Assembly (NCBI RefSeq): GCF_000238335.3
Contig: NZ_AHCB03000012.1
Coordinates: 434,001-498,000, forward strand
Direction: 5' to 3'
DNA: 64,000 bases
Origin: Pseudoalteromonas marina
Lineage (GTDB): Bacteria > Pseudomonadota > Gammaproteobacteria > Enterobacterales > Alteromonadaceae
The position numbers were made by a program, and so were the translations under genes. The notes under the pieces are model-generated. The model made no database searches, was not told where the DNA came from, and saw only the letters and a list, made by a program, of their open reading frames with translations. This document shows positions 34,108-43,075 of the stretch, piece after piece. Within the stretch, counting starts at the first letter, position 1, and every line of letters begins with the position of its first letter.

Positions 34108-34539
34108 ATGAAACTGGATTTAGACACTTTTTTAGCATATCAACTAATTAATGTAGCAAGTTTGGTAAGTAATGACCTTGCTAAGGTATACCAGAGCAAA
34201 TTTGACTTAACGATACCTCAATGGCGAATTTTGGCGAATTTAGCGCAATTTGGTCATAGTAATGCCAAAAATTTATGTACGCAGGCAAATATGGATAAAT
34301 CGACCGTGTCGCGTGCAATAAAAATATTAGTAGAAAAAAAGTTGCTAATGACTCAAATTAATTCAGAGGATAAGCGCGCAGCCATACTTTCATTAAGTGA
34401 AGCTGGAAAAGATATGTATAAAAAAGTAGTACCCGAGGCGTTAAAGTGGGAAAAAGAACTCTTGGCTTCCCTAAACACACATGAACAGAGCTTATTAATA
34501 AGTATACTTAATAAGCTAAAAAATAACTTACAGGCATAA
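34108..34539 (+). CDS. MarR-family regulator, likely of hmgA-maiA
   Basis: 143 residues from ATG at 34108 (GGGAT upstream; the frame is open for 38 more codons that would cover the operator). The MarR winged helix is visible: LTIPQWRILANLAQFG, AKNLCTQANMDKSTVSRAIKILVEKKLL and the wing NSEDKRAAILSLSEAG. Such proteins bind an aromatic acid and leave the DNA. Its divergent position beside the homogentisate genes suggests homogentisate or a precursor as the ligand. Confidence 0.88.
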   Translation: MKLDLDTFLAYQLINVASLVSNDLAKVYQSKFDLTIPQWRILANLAQFGHSNAKNLCTQANMDKSTVSRAIKILVEKKLLMTQINSEDKRAAILSLSEAGKDMYKKVVPEALKWEKELLASLNTHEQSLLISILNKLKNNLQA

Positions 34540-34568
34540 AAAAGCCCATCAAATGATGGGCTTTTATA
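34538..34568. terminator. Bidirectional terminator between marR and the TonB receptor
   Basis: Eleven-base stem AAAAGCCCATC (34540-34550) with its complement 34555-34565, loop AAAT; flanking A- and T-runs serve both convergent genes. Confidence 0.9.
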
Positions 34569-34593
34569 ATTTTAACTAATCTAACAATTTAGA

Positions 34594-37500
34594 TTAGAAA
34601 GTGTAACGTACGCCTACACGCATTTCCCATAATGACGCACCAGTTTGTACTGAAGTATTAGCGTTATTACCGTTAAAGCCTGAGTAAACGTAACGACCTT
34701 GGTCATCAATAGATGTTGAGATCATGCTTGCGCCTACGAAAGGACCTTTCTTAAGTACGCCCCAGTCATCATTTAGCATGTTTGTAAGGTTGTCGATTAC
34801 AAAGAATGCTTCACCTTTATGGCCTTCCATAAAGCCTGGTAATTCTTGTGTAACTTTAAGGTTAAACTTAACAAACCAGTCAGCATTTTGTTGGTTACGA
34901 CCTGTGATTTCACCACGTTTAAGTCCTTCAGAAGCAATAAAGTCGTTAAACTCATTGATTTCATCAGCCGACATGTTGTAAACAACGTTAGGATCGTTTT
35001 CAAGTGGAACGTACATTAACTGACGGTTGCCATTCCAGTTGTTATCACCAAAGGTAGTGTTGCGGTTAGCATCTGTGTTATCGCTACCATCAAACGTAAA
35101 GCTGTAAGGTAGGCCTTTGTATGCTTCACCGTAAAGGTTAAAGCGTGTCTCAAAGCCATCTACAAACTCATATTTGTAACCAAGCGTCATAGTAAAACGA
35201 TGCGGAATTTCATAATCTGAAGACGCAACACCTGGGTTACCTGGGTTAGTAAGTGCGATGTTACCATAGTTAGAACCAGCTACAGAGCTAGTCATTGGGT
35301 TTACATCGTCTGCATCTGTGTATGCATAACCAAAGCTAAAGTTGATGCCGTTATCGAACATTTTGCTAACTGCTGCAGAGATAACTGAAGAATCACCGCT
35401 ATCGCCACTAACATTTGTTAATAAATACTCATTACTACGACCTTCGATTGACTCGTAAATAGGACGACCATCAAACGTTGTTTCGCCGCTATCTTGAAGT
35501 GCAATATCACGCATCAATGCAGCATCTTTCTTCTTCGAGTATAGGTAGTCTACAGAGATTACGTATTCGTCTTCAGTTGTGTATGTAGCACCAAGAGAGT
35601 ATTTCCACTCTGAAGGAATTTCAAAATCTGGGTCTACAGCATTAACTGTTGCATCGCCTACACCAATTTCTGTATTTGCAACAATGTCAAACATACCTTG
35701 TGGTACGTCAAAACCAGGTGTACCGCCGTTTACGTTAGCTGTATTGAATAAATCTACACCACGGAACTGCGTACTAATGTTTGTAATACCATCGTTAGAG
35801 TATGAGTTAGACAGCCATACGTTCGGGTTACCACCAGAGAACAAGCCTAAGCCAGCACGTACTTCAAGTTCGTCAGTTGCATACCATTGGAATCCAACTC
35901 GTGGCTGCAGTAAGTCAATACCGTCGAATGTAGACTGGTTGCTGAAACCGTAACGGTTAGTGAAGTTTTGGTTAAAGTTAGGAACGTCATCACTTGTGTA
36001 CTTGTCGTAACGTAAACCAAACTGAATGGTTGCATCTAAGTCAGTGAATGCGTATTCATCTTGGACATAGAATGTGTGTTGAGCGTATTTAAAGCTTGCA
36101 GCCGCATCATTCGGGTTATTAGTACCTGCAGCATTGTTGTAGTAGATACGCGCTGCTTGACCTGCTTCAAAGTCGTCAATTGAGTCAAAGCGCCACTCAC
36201 CTTCTGTATGCTGTACGAACAAGTTAAAAACAGATAGCTCTTCAAACTCGTAACCAGCAGTAATTGTGTGTTGATCTAAATAATAAGTACCAGCAACTTT
36301 AAATGTAGTTGTGTCGTAGTCTAAATCGTTTGATTGACGAGAATCATCAGGACCAATGTAAACCGTACCACCATTATCAGTGCGGATTTGCATTTCACCA
36401 AAGCTGCTTGCAGCATCTAATGATTGAACCGTTGCATCTAGCTCTGATTTACCTAAACGAATTTCAGTAGAAAAATCGTCTGACCAATCAGAATATACAG
36501 AACCAATGATTGATGTAAACTCAGCACTTTGATTGTAGAAGTGGTTTGATAAAGAAACGCGGCTAGAACCAGTATCAGACTGAGAAATTGTGTTACCGTC
36601 GTTGTAGTTATAAATTAAGTTTGCACGGTGATCTTCGTTGATGTTCCAATCTAGTTTTACTAAGATTTTTTCATCTTCAACAGGCATGCTTGATGGCATA
36701 CCGCCTGCATCGTAGCCGTAAACTGATTGAGAAATACTTTGAATACGAGATACGTCATCAGCTGTAACACTACCACTGCTAAGGCCGTCGTAATTAAACT
36801 GGCGAACACCTTCAAGTTTTTCGTATGAAGTGAACAAGAATAATGTATCTTCAACAAGCGGAAGGCCTACGTTGAAACCGTAACGTTTTTCAGTGTAGTT
36901 ACCGTTATCAACTTCATTACCTTCAATTTCGTCGCCTTTCATTGAATCGTTTGTGTAATCGAAGAAAACACCACCGTGAACGTCGTTGCCACCAGATTTA
37001 GTTACAGCGTTAATGTTACACGATGTAAAGCCACCGTATTGAACGTCAAAAGGTGCTAGTTCAGCTGAAACTTGTTCAATAGAGTCGAAAGAGAAAGGGG
37101 CACGGATAGTAGGGTAACCGTTTGAGCTTAAGCCGAAGTTATCGTTCATGCGAACGCCGTCAAGCGTTAAGCTGTTGTAACGTGGGTTACCACCACCACA
37201 GTTGATTGAACCACGGCTATCATCGATTGTGATACGTGGGTCAATACGGATGATATCTTTTAAATCACGGTTGATGGCTGGTTGGTTTTCAAGATCCGTT
37301 AGCGTAAAAGTAGACGCAGGACCTGTACCACCAGACATAGCACTGATAGGAGCACCCGTAACTACAATTTGCTCGATGTTAGAGATATTCTCTAAAGAAG
37401 CATTTACCGGGTAATCGTTACCAATGTTAAGAATAATGTTATTGAACTCTTGGTCTGCATAAGTGTCAGAATCTACAACTACTCTGTATGGACCACCAAC

Positions 37501-37731
37501 ACGCAGGCCTTTAGCTGTAAAGTAACCAGCATCATTAGTTTCAGTTGTTTTAACTGAGCCTGAAGGAACGTGTAAAATTGTAATTTTAGTGCCAGCAGCA
37601 GGGTTGCCGTTAGGATCAGTGATTTGACCTTTAATTGCAGATGTTGTTTCATTTGCAATTGCAGCGCCACTAACACCAACACATGCTGCGATAGCAAGTG
37701 ATAGGGCCGTTTTGCGTATTTGAGTTTTCAT
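34594..37731 (-). CDS. Oar-like TonB-dependent outer membrane receptor
   Basis: 1045 residues. Signal peptide to about residue 26 (AIA), then a carboxypeptidase-regulatory-like domain (about 30-115; AIKGQITDPNGNPAAGTKITI), a plug domain (about 120-260; NIEQIVVTGAP and YNSLTLDGVRMNDNFG) and a large beta-barrel ending in the terminal aromatic MRVGVRYTF. This layout is that of Oar-type receptors of marine bacteria, which take up large peptides or other polymers. The substrate is unknown. An AT-rich leader precedes it; it is a single gene. Confidence 0.92.
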   Translation of the reverse strand: MKTQIRKTALSLAIAACVGVSGAAIANETTSAIKGQITDPNGNPAAGTKITILHVPSGSVKTTETNDAGYFTAKGLRVGGPYRVVVDSDTYADQEFNNIILNIGNDYPVNASLENISNIEQIVVTGAPISAMSGGTGPASTFTLTDLENQPAINRDLKDIIRIDPRITIDDSRGSINCGGGNPRYNSLTLDGVRMNDNFGLSSNGYPTIRAPFSFDSIEQVSAELAPFDVQYGGFTSCNINAVTKSGGNDVHGGVFFDYTNDSMKGDEIEGNEVDNGNYTEKRYGFNVGLPLVEDTLFLFTSYEKLEGVRQFNYDGLSSGSVTADDVSRIQSISQSVYGYDAGGMPSSMPVEDEKILVKLDWNINEDHRANLIYNYNDGNTISQSDTGSSRVSLSNHFYNQSAEFTSIIGSVYSDWSDDFSTEIRLGKSELDATVQSLDAASSFGEMQIRTDNGGTVYIGPDDSRQSNDLDYDTTTFKVAGTYYLDQHTITAGYEFEELSVFNLFVQHTEGEWRFDSIDDFEAGQAARIYYNNAAGTNNPNDAAASFKYAQHTFYVQDEYAFTDLDATIQFGLRYDKYTSDDVPNFNQNFTNRYGFSNQSTFDGIDLLQPRVGFQWYATDELEVRAGLGLFSGGNPNVWLSNSYSNDGITNISTQFRGVDLFNTANVNGGTPGFDVPQGMFDIVANTEIGVGDATVNAVDPDFEIPSEWKYSLGATYTTEDEYVISVDYLYSKKKDAALMRDIALQDSGETTFDGRPIYESIEGRSNEYLLTNVSGDSGDSSVISAAVSKMFDNGINFSFGYAYTDADDVNPMTSSVAGSNYGNIALTNPGNPGVASSDYEIPHRFTMTLGYKYEFVDGFETRFNLYGEAYKGLPYSFTFDGSDNTDANRNTTFGDNNWNGNRQLMYVPLENDPNVVYNMSADEINEFNDFIASEGLKRGEITGRNQQNADWFVKFNLKVTQELPGFMEGHKGEAFFVIDNLTNMLNDDWGVLKKGPFVGASMISTSIDDQGRYVYSGFNGNNANTSVQTGASLWEMRVGVRYTF

Positions 37732-38034
37732 TTAATTTTCCCGTGTAGTTAATAATTAAATTTTTATATTTTTATTTTTTGGTTTTCAAAAAATAAACTA
37801 AATGCAGGTTTATATTTTAAAAACCATCGCTATTGTACCCCAATTGTTTGTTACAAATAAAATACAACTGCAATGTTTTTTTAATAAATAGTACAAATTT
37901 TGACTATTTTTTACCTTTTTTTGAGTAATCACTCTATTAGCGAGCTCATACTACCGATGTTTTATGACAAACTTGTGAAATGTAAAACAAGCTTTTACAA
38001 AAAGTCCCCGTGTGTAGGTTTTATGTGTCACAAA
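37732..38034. other. AT-rich leader between the S1/P1 nuclease and the TonB receptor
   Basis: 303 bases, strongly AT-rich, with long T-runs and no reading frame or strong palindrome. It must include the receptor's promoter; I cannot assign elements. Confidence 0.4.
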
Positions 38035-38886
38035 TTACATAGATACTTTTTTTAACGCTGTTTCCAGCTCTTTAGCAGAAGGGTCAAACATAGCGTTTAA
38101 CAAACCAGCCAATCGAACACCTGCTTGTAGCAGACGTGTTTTTACGATAGGTGTATTTTTATAAACATAGCTGTAACCAACTTCTTCATTTGTAGATTTA
38201 TAAAGTGCATTTGCTAAATTATGAGATTCTTCAATCCAAGTAGTTGGTGTACTTTCTAAATATTCTGCAATTAGTTCACTGTTATTAGTATTTATAAACT
38301 GCGCGTACTCAGTAAATGATAAGTTTTCGTTTTCAACTAATTTAGTATCCCACAAGCTGTGTAAGTTTGTATCTTGACCAAAAAACGACACTTTAATTCG
38401 GTTTCCGCCTCTATCTTCGCTTCTTCCTGCATGGAAGGGTTGATGGCTATCACCAACCAAGTGAACTAAAAAACGTAAACTAAATTGCTTTGCATCTAGG
38501 CTGCTGTTTTGATCTTTGAGTGTTTTTATAGAATAGTGGATGCCTTCTAGAATATTGCTAACCGACTCTTTGTTGTTTGTATGGTCGTGATTGATTGTGA
38601 AGGACTTGTTAGGTGAGGCGTTAATGTAGTGCCAACGAGAAGATTGCTTTTGCCAAAATTTCCCCGGGTTTGAGCGCATCTCGTCAGGCCAAGTTGAAAC
38701 CTGTGCAAGTGATTCACCCGCTAAGAATGGTTTAATAGCTGACTTTGTGGTGTCTGTTATATGAGATTCAGCAATTTTACCTACAACCCGGTGACCGTTT
38801 TGGCCCCAAGCAAGTGAATCGCTACTTGTAAAAATGGCACCTATTAAAAGCGCTGACGTTATCGAATATTTTACATTGATACGCAT
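38035..38886 (-). CDS. Secreted S1/P1-type nuclease
   Basis: 283 residues. The signal peptide ends SLA and the mature protein begins WGQNGHRVVG, the tryptophan whose backbone is a zinc ligand in S1/P1 nucleases. The zinc-site histidines and aspartates are visible in STWPDEMR, SRWHYIN, FLVHLVGDSHQPFH (HxxxDxxxPxH) and LHSLWDTKLV. It would degrade single-stranded DNA and RNA to 5'-nucleotides outside the cytoplasm. It is near a 5'-nucleotidase gene that could act on the products. Confidence 0.92.
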   Translation of the reverse strand: MRINVKYSITSALLIGAIFTSSDSLAWGQNGHRVVGKIAESHITDTTKSAIKPFLAGESLAQVSTWPDEMRSNPGKFWQKQSSRWHYINASPNKSFTINHDHTNNKESVSNILEGIHYSIKTLKDQNSSLDAKQFSLRFLVHLVGDSHQPFHAGRSEDRGGNRIKVSFFGQDTNLHSLWDTKLVENENLSFTEYAQFINTNNSELIAEYLESTPTTWIEESHNLANALYKSTNEEVGYSYVYKNTPIVKTRLLQAGVRLAGLLNAMFDPSAKELETALKKVSM

Positions 38887-39105
38887 TAAGGTTCCCTAAT
38901 TAATTTGGAGTGGTGTTGCTGCGTTGTAATAAGGTCAATTGTCCTTACTTTTGTTGAAATTAGGAAGGACTCAATAAAATTCATAATTTCTTATTCATAT
39001 TTATTATAAATCAGTGTCTTAGCATCTATAGGTAAAATTACTTGTTGTAATAAGTAATTAAAATTGTTCAAATGAATAAGTAATGTATTTTAGGATGTCT
39101 TTAGC

Positions 39106-40002
39106 TTGAATATTAAAAATACGGTATTGCAAAAAACTTCAATTGTTACATTTTTGTTTATAGTAATAGTTTTTGCTTGGGTGTGTGGTCAATTAATTGT
39201 AAATGACGATGAACTCGCTTTTCCTTTACTTATTGAAACATCAACAACATGTCGTACAACAGCGACCGCAAATGATAGTGAGCTTATTGTATTTACACCC
39301 TCTAAAAATATTGCAGTGCAACTTACACAGAAGTTGTGTGGTGATAATGTCGTTGCTAAACAGTACGGAGTGGTTGTTGGGTATTGGGGGTATAAAACAT
39401 CAAACAGTTTAGAATTTGTAGGTAAAGGAATTGCAGACCTGATACTCGCAAAAAACAACATTATGGCGGCTTTTAAAGCTGAATCTACCTATAATTATAT
39501 GCCCGTTGTTGGTTTTTCTGATTACACTGCATTTTTTATATCTTCAAAAGAAAAGCCAATTATTTCAAAATCTTATTTTTTAGACAAAAAAATAGGACTG
39601 CTTGATTACCCAACAAGTCGCTCTGGGCATATTCTTCCAAAACAGGTCTTTAAAGATCTCGATATAAATATTGCAAATTTAAATATTTTGTACGCAAGTT
39701 CTCATAATGAACTACGAGATTTATTAGCCAACGGTAAAGTAGATATTATTGCGTCGTTTTGGAAAGAAAACGATAAAGACCGTTTCTCGAAAAACTATAT
39801 CACCCCATTAAGCAATAACATAACAGGCACACGTTGGTACTTGAAAATGCAACAAAACAACACAGATTTGTTGTGTGCTGTTCAAGAACATCTAATGGCT
39901 ATGTCTAAAGACCAAGAACTTCATTATTATCAAAATGTTTTGCCCTTTTGGCAATGTGAGAATAATACAGCTGTTTTTAAGATAGGTGAAAATAATGAGT
40001 AG
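39106..40002 (+). CDS. Membrane-anchored PhnD-like phosphate/phosphonate binding protein
   Basis: 298 residues from a TTG codon with AGGA ten bases upstream; no ATG fits. One uncleaved-looking membrane segment (about 11-32, IVTFLFIVIVFAWVCGQLIV) is followed by a PhnD-like domain: LIVFTPSKNIAVQLTQKLC, KGIADLILAKNN, LDYPTSRSGHILPKQVF and ELRDLLANGKVDIIASFW. It is a binding-protein fold used for sensing or uptake. Its stop lies inside the next gene (ATGAGTAG), so they are coupled; no transporter genes are near. Confidence 0.75.
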   Translation: MNIKNTVLQKTSIVTFLFIVIVFAWVCGQLIVNDDELAFPLLIETSTTCRTTATANDSELIVFTPSKNIAVQLTQKLCGDNVVAKQYGVVVGYWGYKTSNSLEFVGKGIADLILAKNNIMAAFKAESTYNYMPVVGFSDYTAFFISSKEKPIISKSYFLDKKIGLLDYPTSRSGHILPKQVFKDLDINIANLNILYASSHNELRDLLANGKVDIIASFWKENDKDRFSKNYITPLSNNITGTRWYLKMQQNNTDLLCAVQEHLMAMSKDQELHYYQNVLPFWQCENNTAVFKIGENNE

Positions 40003-40939
40003 GCTTAAATTTTCTGCAGTGTCTTCGTGTATTTTTTTAATGCTTTCTTCAGTGTTTTATATATCTATGATTAATAAAACAGAGCGTGTTAGCGAGCAGC
40101 AAAAGTTTCAAATTGAAAAACAAATTGCACTAGATTTACCATTACTCGATTTGCCAAATGAACTGTATAAGCATGCAGGTAATAAAGATGCTTTAGTTGG
40201 CTATATTGACTCACTAAATAGTTATTTAAGAATGAGTAACTTGCGTGTCATCGATATCAGTACAGGCGAGATTGCTCACAGCGATTTAAAGGCAAAGCAA
40301 TTTATCAGTAGCTTAGCGACGAGTGAAGGCCCTCTGAATATTATTTTTAGTGTCGATGAGCATTACTTGACACCTAGTAATAAAATCTTTTTTTTGTTTT
40401 TTTTACTTATCAGTCTCTTTGTTGCTGTGTGGTTAAAAGTGGTAGACAGTAAGAAAAACAATGTAAGCTTAAACAAGAGTATTAACTCCGTTGCATCAAT
40501 GCCAATGCCTTTGGCGGTCATAATTGATTTACGCAATAAAACACTTTCACATAGTTATAATAAAGAGCACAGCGTTCAATTAGCTAATAAACCATTGTGT
40601 TTTTACCTAGCCCTTGTTGAATATTGTTCAGCTAATAGTGATGTCATTTTAAATCATAATAAAAATGTACCCGATGAGCTTATTGAACTTGCCAACAAGT
40701 ATTTTTACCGTTTAACAGAACTAGGGCACACGATAAGGAAACGGCCGAACTTCAATAATAGCCTTGAAAAAACGTTGAGTGAAATAAGGGCTTCGCTTGA
40801 CGACGTTTTGAATGAATATCCTGAGGAAAAAGAGATTTATTACCCTCCAAAAGCATATGGAGAAGGCTCTCGCTCTCGTCTGCACAGCTACGGGCTCATA
40901 AATATTGCAAAGGGAAATGTTGAAATAATAGGGAAGTAA
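39995..40939 (+). CDS. Uncharacterised membrane protein, putative signal transducer
   Basis: 314 residues from ATG at 39995 with AGGTGA six bases upstream. Two membrane segments (about 7-25 and 128-147) enclose a periplasmic domain of about 100 residues. The cytoplasmic half has MPMPLAVIIDLRNKTLSHS, then PLCFYLALVEYCSA, resembling a winged-helix scaffold, and a conserved-looking tail, LEKTLSEIRASLDDVL, YYPPKAYGEGSRSRLHSYGL. I cannot assign it to a named family. Overlap with the PhnD-like gene suggests the pair works together as sensor and transducer. Confidence 0.65.
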   Translation: MSRLKFSAVSSCIFLMLSSVFYISMINKTERVSEQQKFQIEKQIALDLPLLDLPNELYKHAGNKDALVGYIDSLNSYLRMSNLRVIDISTGEIAHSDLKAKQFISSLATSEGPLNIIFSVDEHYLTPSNKIFFLFFLLISLFVAVWLKVVDSKKNNVSLNKSINSVASMPMPLAVIIDLRNKTLSHSYNKEHSVQLANKPLCFYLALVEYCSANSDVILNHNKNVPDELIELANKYFYRLTELGHTIRKRPNFNNSLEKTLSEIRASLDDVLNEYPEEKEIYYPPKAYGEGSRSRLHSYGLINIAKGNVEIIGK

Positions 40940-40957
40940 TATTACTTCCCTATTATT
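40924..40957. terminator. 34-base perfect palindrome between convergent genes
   Basis: Seventeen-base arms (starting AATAATAGGGAAGTAAT) with no loop bases, covering the stop codon at 40937-40939 and lying nine bases from the end of the 5'-nucleotidase gene. It can end both transcripts, although no long T-run follows on either strand. Confidence 0.65.
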
Positions 40958-40965
40958 AACCGTGT

Positions 40966-42591
40966 TTATTTAGGAGCAAACTCAGCCGCTTTTATTGGAC
41001 TATGTTGCGATATAAATGTTTTAAGTGCTTGGGCGTCAGTTTCGTCAGTGCTAACAAAACCTTTTAGTGTATTTATAGTTGGGTAACCATCACCGCCCGA
41101 TGCGTTATAGCTATTTAAACTCATGCGGTATGTTTTACTTTTATCGAAAGGCTTACCGTCAATAAATACGTTTATAAGCTTACCATTTTTGCGTTCAAAC
41201 GAAAGCTTGTGATATTGCAAGTAAGCACCAGCGTCTGCCGGGAAGCTTGTTACTGTATTTAAGTAGTCCCATAGTTCAGCACCTTGCCAATCCATATAAG
41301 TTATACGGTTTTTAAAAGGGTGAACTTTTAATATGTCTTTATAGCTTATTTCACCAGCATCAATTGAGCTGCGAATACCACCGCCACTGATCAACCCAAA
41401 ATCTGCACCTACTACATTCATTTGTGCTTGGATGATAACGCGAGCAAGGTTTGTTTGTTGATAGCGTACTTTGTTTCTATCACCTTCTAATCTTGCATCA
41501 ACAGAGCCAATAGTCCCCTCAATTTGTTTAGCACCAATCGCTTGGTATTTAGCTAAAAACGCTTTTAATGACGGGTCTGGCTTAATATATTCGTTCGCAA
41601 GTACCTCTTTTAATGTGCCGTCAGCTTGTGTTTTTTCTACATATAAATTAACTGGCATTAATTTATAATCAAGTAGGCTCAATTCACCATTTTCTAATTT
41701 GAACTCAGCCTTACCAACGTACTTTCCCCACTCGTGGGCTTGCATTATCCACGTGCCATTTTGCTGATCAGGATTACAAGCTAAGCCAGGTTTAAAACTA
41801 TCATCGTTTACATTTTCTGATGCCATACACACAGGCTCTTGTGAGTGGCCACCTATGATCATATCAAGCGTATTAGCAGGCAATGAGCGAGCAAGTGTTA
41901 CATCGCCCGGTGCGTTTATGCCATGTTTAGCATCAATAAAATGACCCATGTGAGTAACAGCAATAGTAATGTCTGGGTTGTATTTTGCTTTTATCTCTTT
42001 AGCTAGGTTGGCTGTTACAGGAACAGGGTCTTTAAATTCTAAGTGACCAATGTACTGAGGGTTTCCTATTTTTGCTGTATCGGTTGTAGTTAAACCTATC
42101 ACGGCAATAGTTAAGCCATTTTTTTCAAATATTTTATAGGCGTCAAAAGCGTTCTTACCTGACGACTTTTCCACTATATTAGCCGATAAGAGAGGGAAAT
42201 TAGCCCAGTTTTGTTGCTTGGCTAAAACACTAAGTGGGTTATCAAATTCATGATTACCTAATGCCATTGCATCGTAGCCGAGTAAAGACATCCCTTTAAA
42301 GTCAGGCTCTGCATGCTGTAAATCAGATTCTGGTATACCTGTATTTATGTCGCCACCTGATAGCAGTAAAACGGCATGACCTTTTATTTTCGCTTCACTA
42401 CGTAATTGATCCAGTAGTGTTTTGCGAGCAGCCATACCGTATTCGCCTTTTTCGTTATGCCAAAAGCGACCATGATTATCGTTAGTATGAAGAACGGTTA
42501 AGTATTGTGTAGAAGATGTTTTTTCATTAGTTGTGGCAGATGTGCATCCCAGTACACCCAAAATGATCGAAAAAATAAAAATTATGCGCAT
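40966..42591 (-). CDS. Lipoprotein 5'-nucleotidase/UshA-like phosphoesterase
   Basis: 541 residues. A lipoprotein signal (to LGVLGC, Cys16) leads to the metallophosphoesterase domain: LTVLHTNDNHGRF, LSGGDINTG, ALGNHEFDNP, VTHMGHF and IGGHSQ. The C-terminal 5'-nucleotidase domain begins near 345 and contains GLISGGGIRSSIDAG and the ring-stacking region near YNASGGDGYP. It removes phosphate from nucleotides, or hydrolyses UDP-sugars, in the periplasm or at the cell surface. An inverted repeat ATTAAGT-TGT-ACTTAAT (42605-42621) upstream could be an operator. Confidence 0.93.
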   Translation of the reverse strand: MRIIFIFSIILGVLGCTSATTNEKTSSTQYLTVLHTNDNHGRFWHNEKGEYGMAARKTLLDQLRSEAKIKGHAVLLLSGGDINTGIPESDLQHAEPDFKGMSLLGYDAMALGNHEFDNPLSVLAKQQNWANFPLLSANIVEKSSGKNAFDAYKIFEKNGLTIAVIGLTTTDTAKIGNPQYIGHLEFKDPVPVTANLAKEIKAKYNPDITIAVTHMGHFIDAKHGINAPGDVTLARSLPANTLDMIIGGHSQEPVCMASENVNDDSFKPGLACNPDQQNGTWIMQAHEWGKYVGKAEFKLENGELSLLDYKLMPVNLYVEKTQADGTLKEVLANEYIKPDPSLKAFLAKYQAIGAKQIEGTIGSVDARLEGDRNKVRYQQTNLARVIIQAQMNVVGADFGLISGGGIRSSIDAGEISYKDILKVHPFKNRITYMDWQGAELWDYLNTVTSFPADAGAYLQYHKLSFERKNGKLINVFIDGKPFDKSKTYRMSLNSYNASGGDGYPTINTLKGFVSTDETDAQALKTFISQHSPIKAAEFAPK

Positions 42592-42604
42592 AAAATACCT
42601 GTGT

Positions 42605-42621
42605 ATTAAGTTGTACTTAAT
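42605..42621. promoter_or_regulatory. Inverted repeat upstream of the 5'-nucleotidase gene
   Basis: Perfect seven-base arms ATTAAGT and ACTTAAT with spacer TGT, 14 bases before the ATG on the minus strand. It could be an operator or part of the promoter; the identity of any binding protein is unknown. Confidence 0.35.
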
Positions 42622-42683
42622 GTTGTAGGTGGCTAGTTTAAACTAGTTTGAAATATAAAAAAGGCAGATATTTATATTTTTGG

Positions 42684-42854
42684 CTAATTACGATTCGTAG
42701 CCGCATTTTCCCTGCGTTTGAGTTCTTGGCTAGCGTAATGTGACTTTTCGTGTTTTGTAGCAACCATCCAATTTAAAAAGCTTGCTGGGAGTTTGGTGTA
42801 TGCTTCGCCTTTGTGTAGGCCAAAGTCGCAAATTGTGTGTGGTGTGTGTGTCAT
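42684..42854 (-). CDS. Small DUF3820/QSregVF-like protein, 56 residues
   Basis: The frame runs from ATG at 42852-42854 to TAG at 42684-42686. The protein begins MTHTPHTICDFGLHKGEAYT and continues KLPASFLNWMVATKHEKSHY. The pattern FGxHKG...LPxxFLNWM is that of DUF3820 (putative quorum-sensing-regulated virulence factor) proteins, also seen at the C-terminus of exonuclease X. GGAT lies six bases before the ATG. The neighbouring genes leave the frame a clear 480-base gap. Role unknown. Confidence 0.65.
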   Translation of the reverse strand: MTHTPHTICDFGLHKGEAYTKLPASFLNWMVATKHEKSHYASQELKRRENAATNRN

Positions 42855-43075
42855 GTGTATCCGTTATCTCTGTTATTTAATAATTAACAATGAGCAAAGT
42901 TAAACATTTACTCGGTTTACATATTCATAGAAAATATAAATCAATATTGTGTAATTGAAATGTTACCAGAACGGTCTAATTTGTATCAACTATCTTAATG
43001 CTATCGATTTTCTTAGTGTGTAGCATTAACCTAAACAAAACTTATTTTTAAATAACTATAATAATAGGAACTAAC

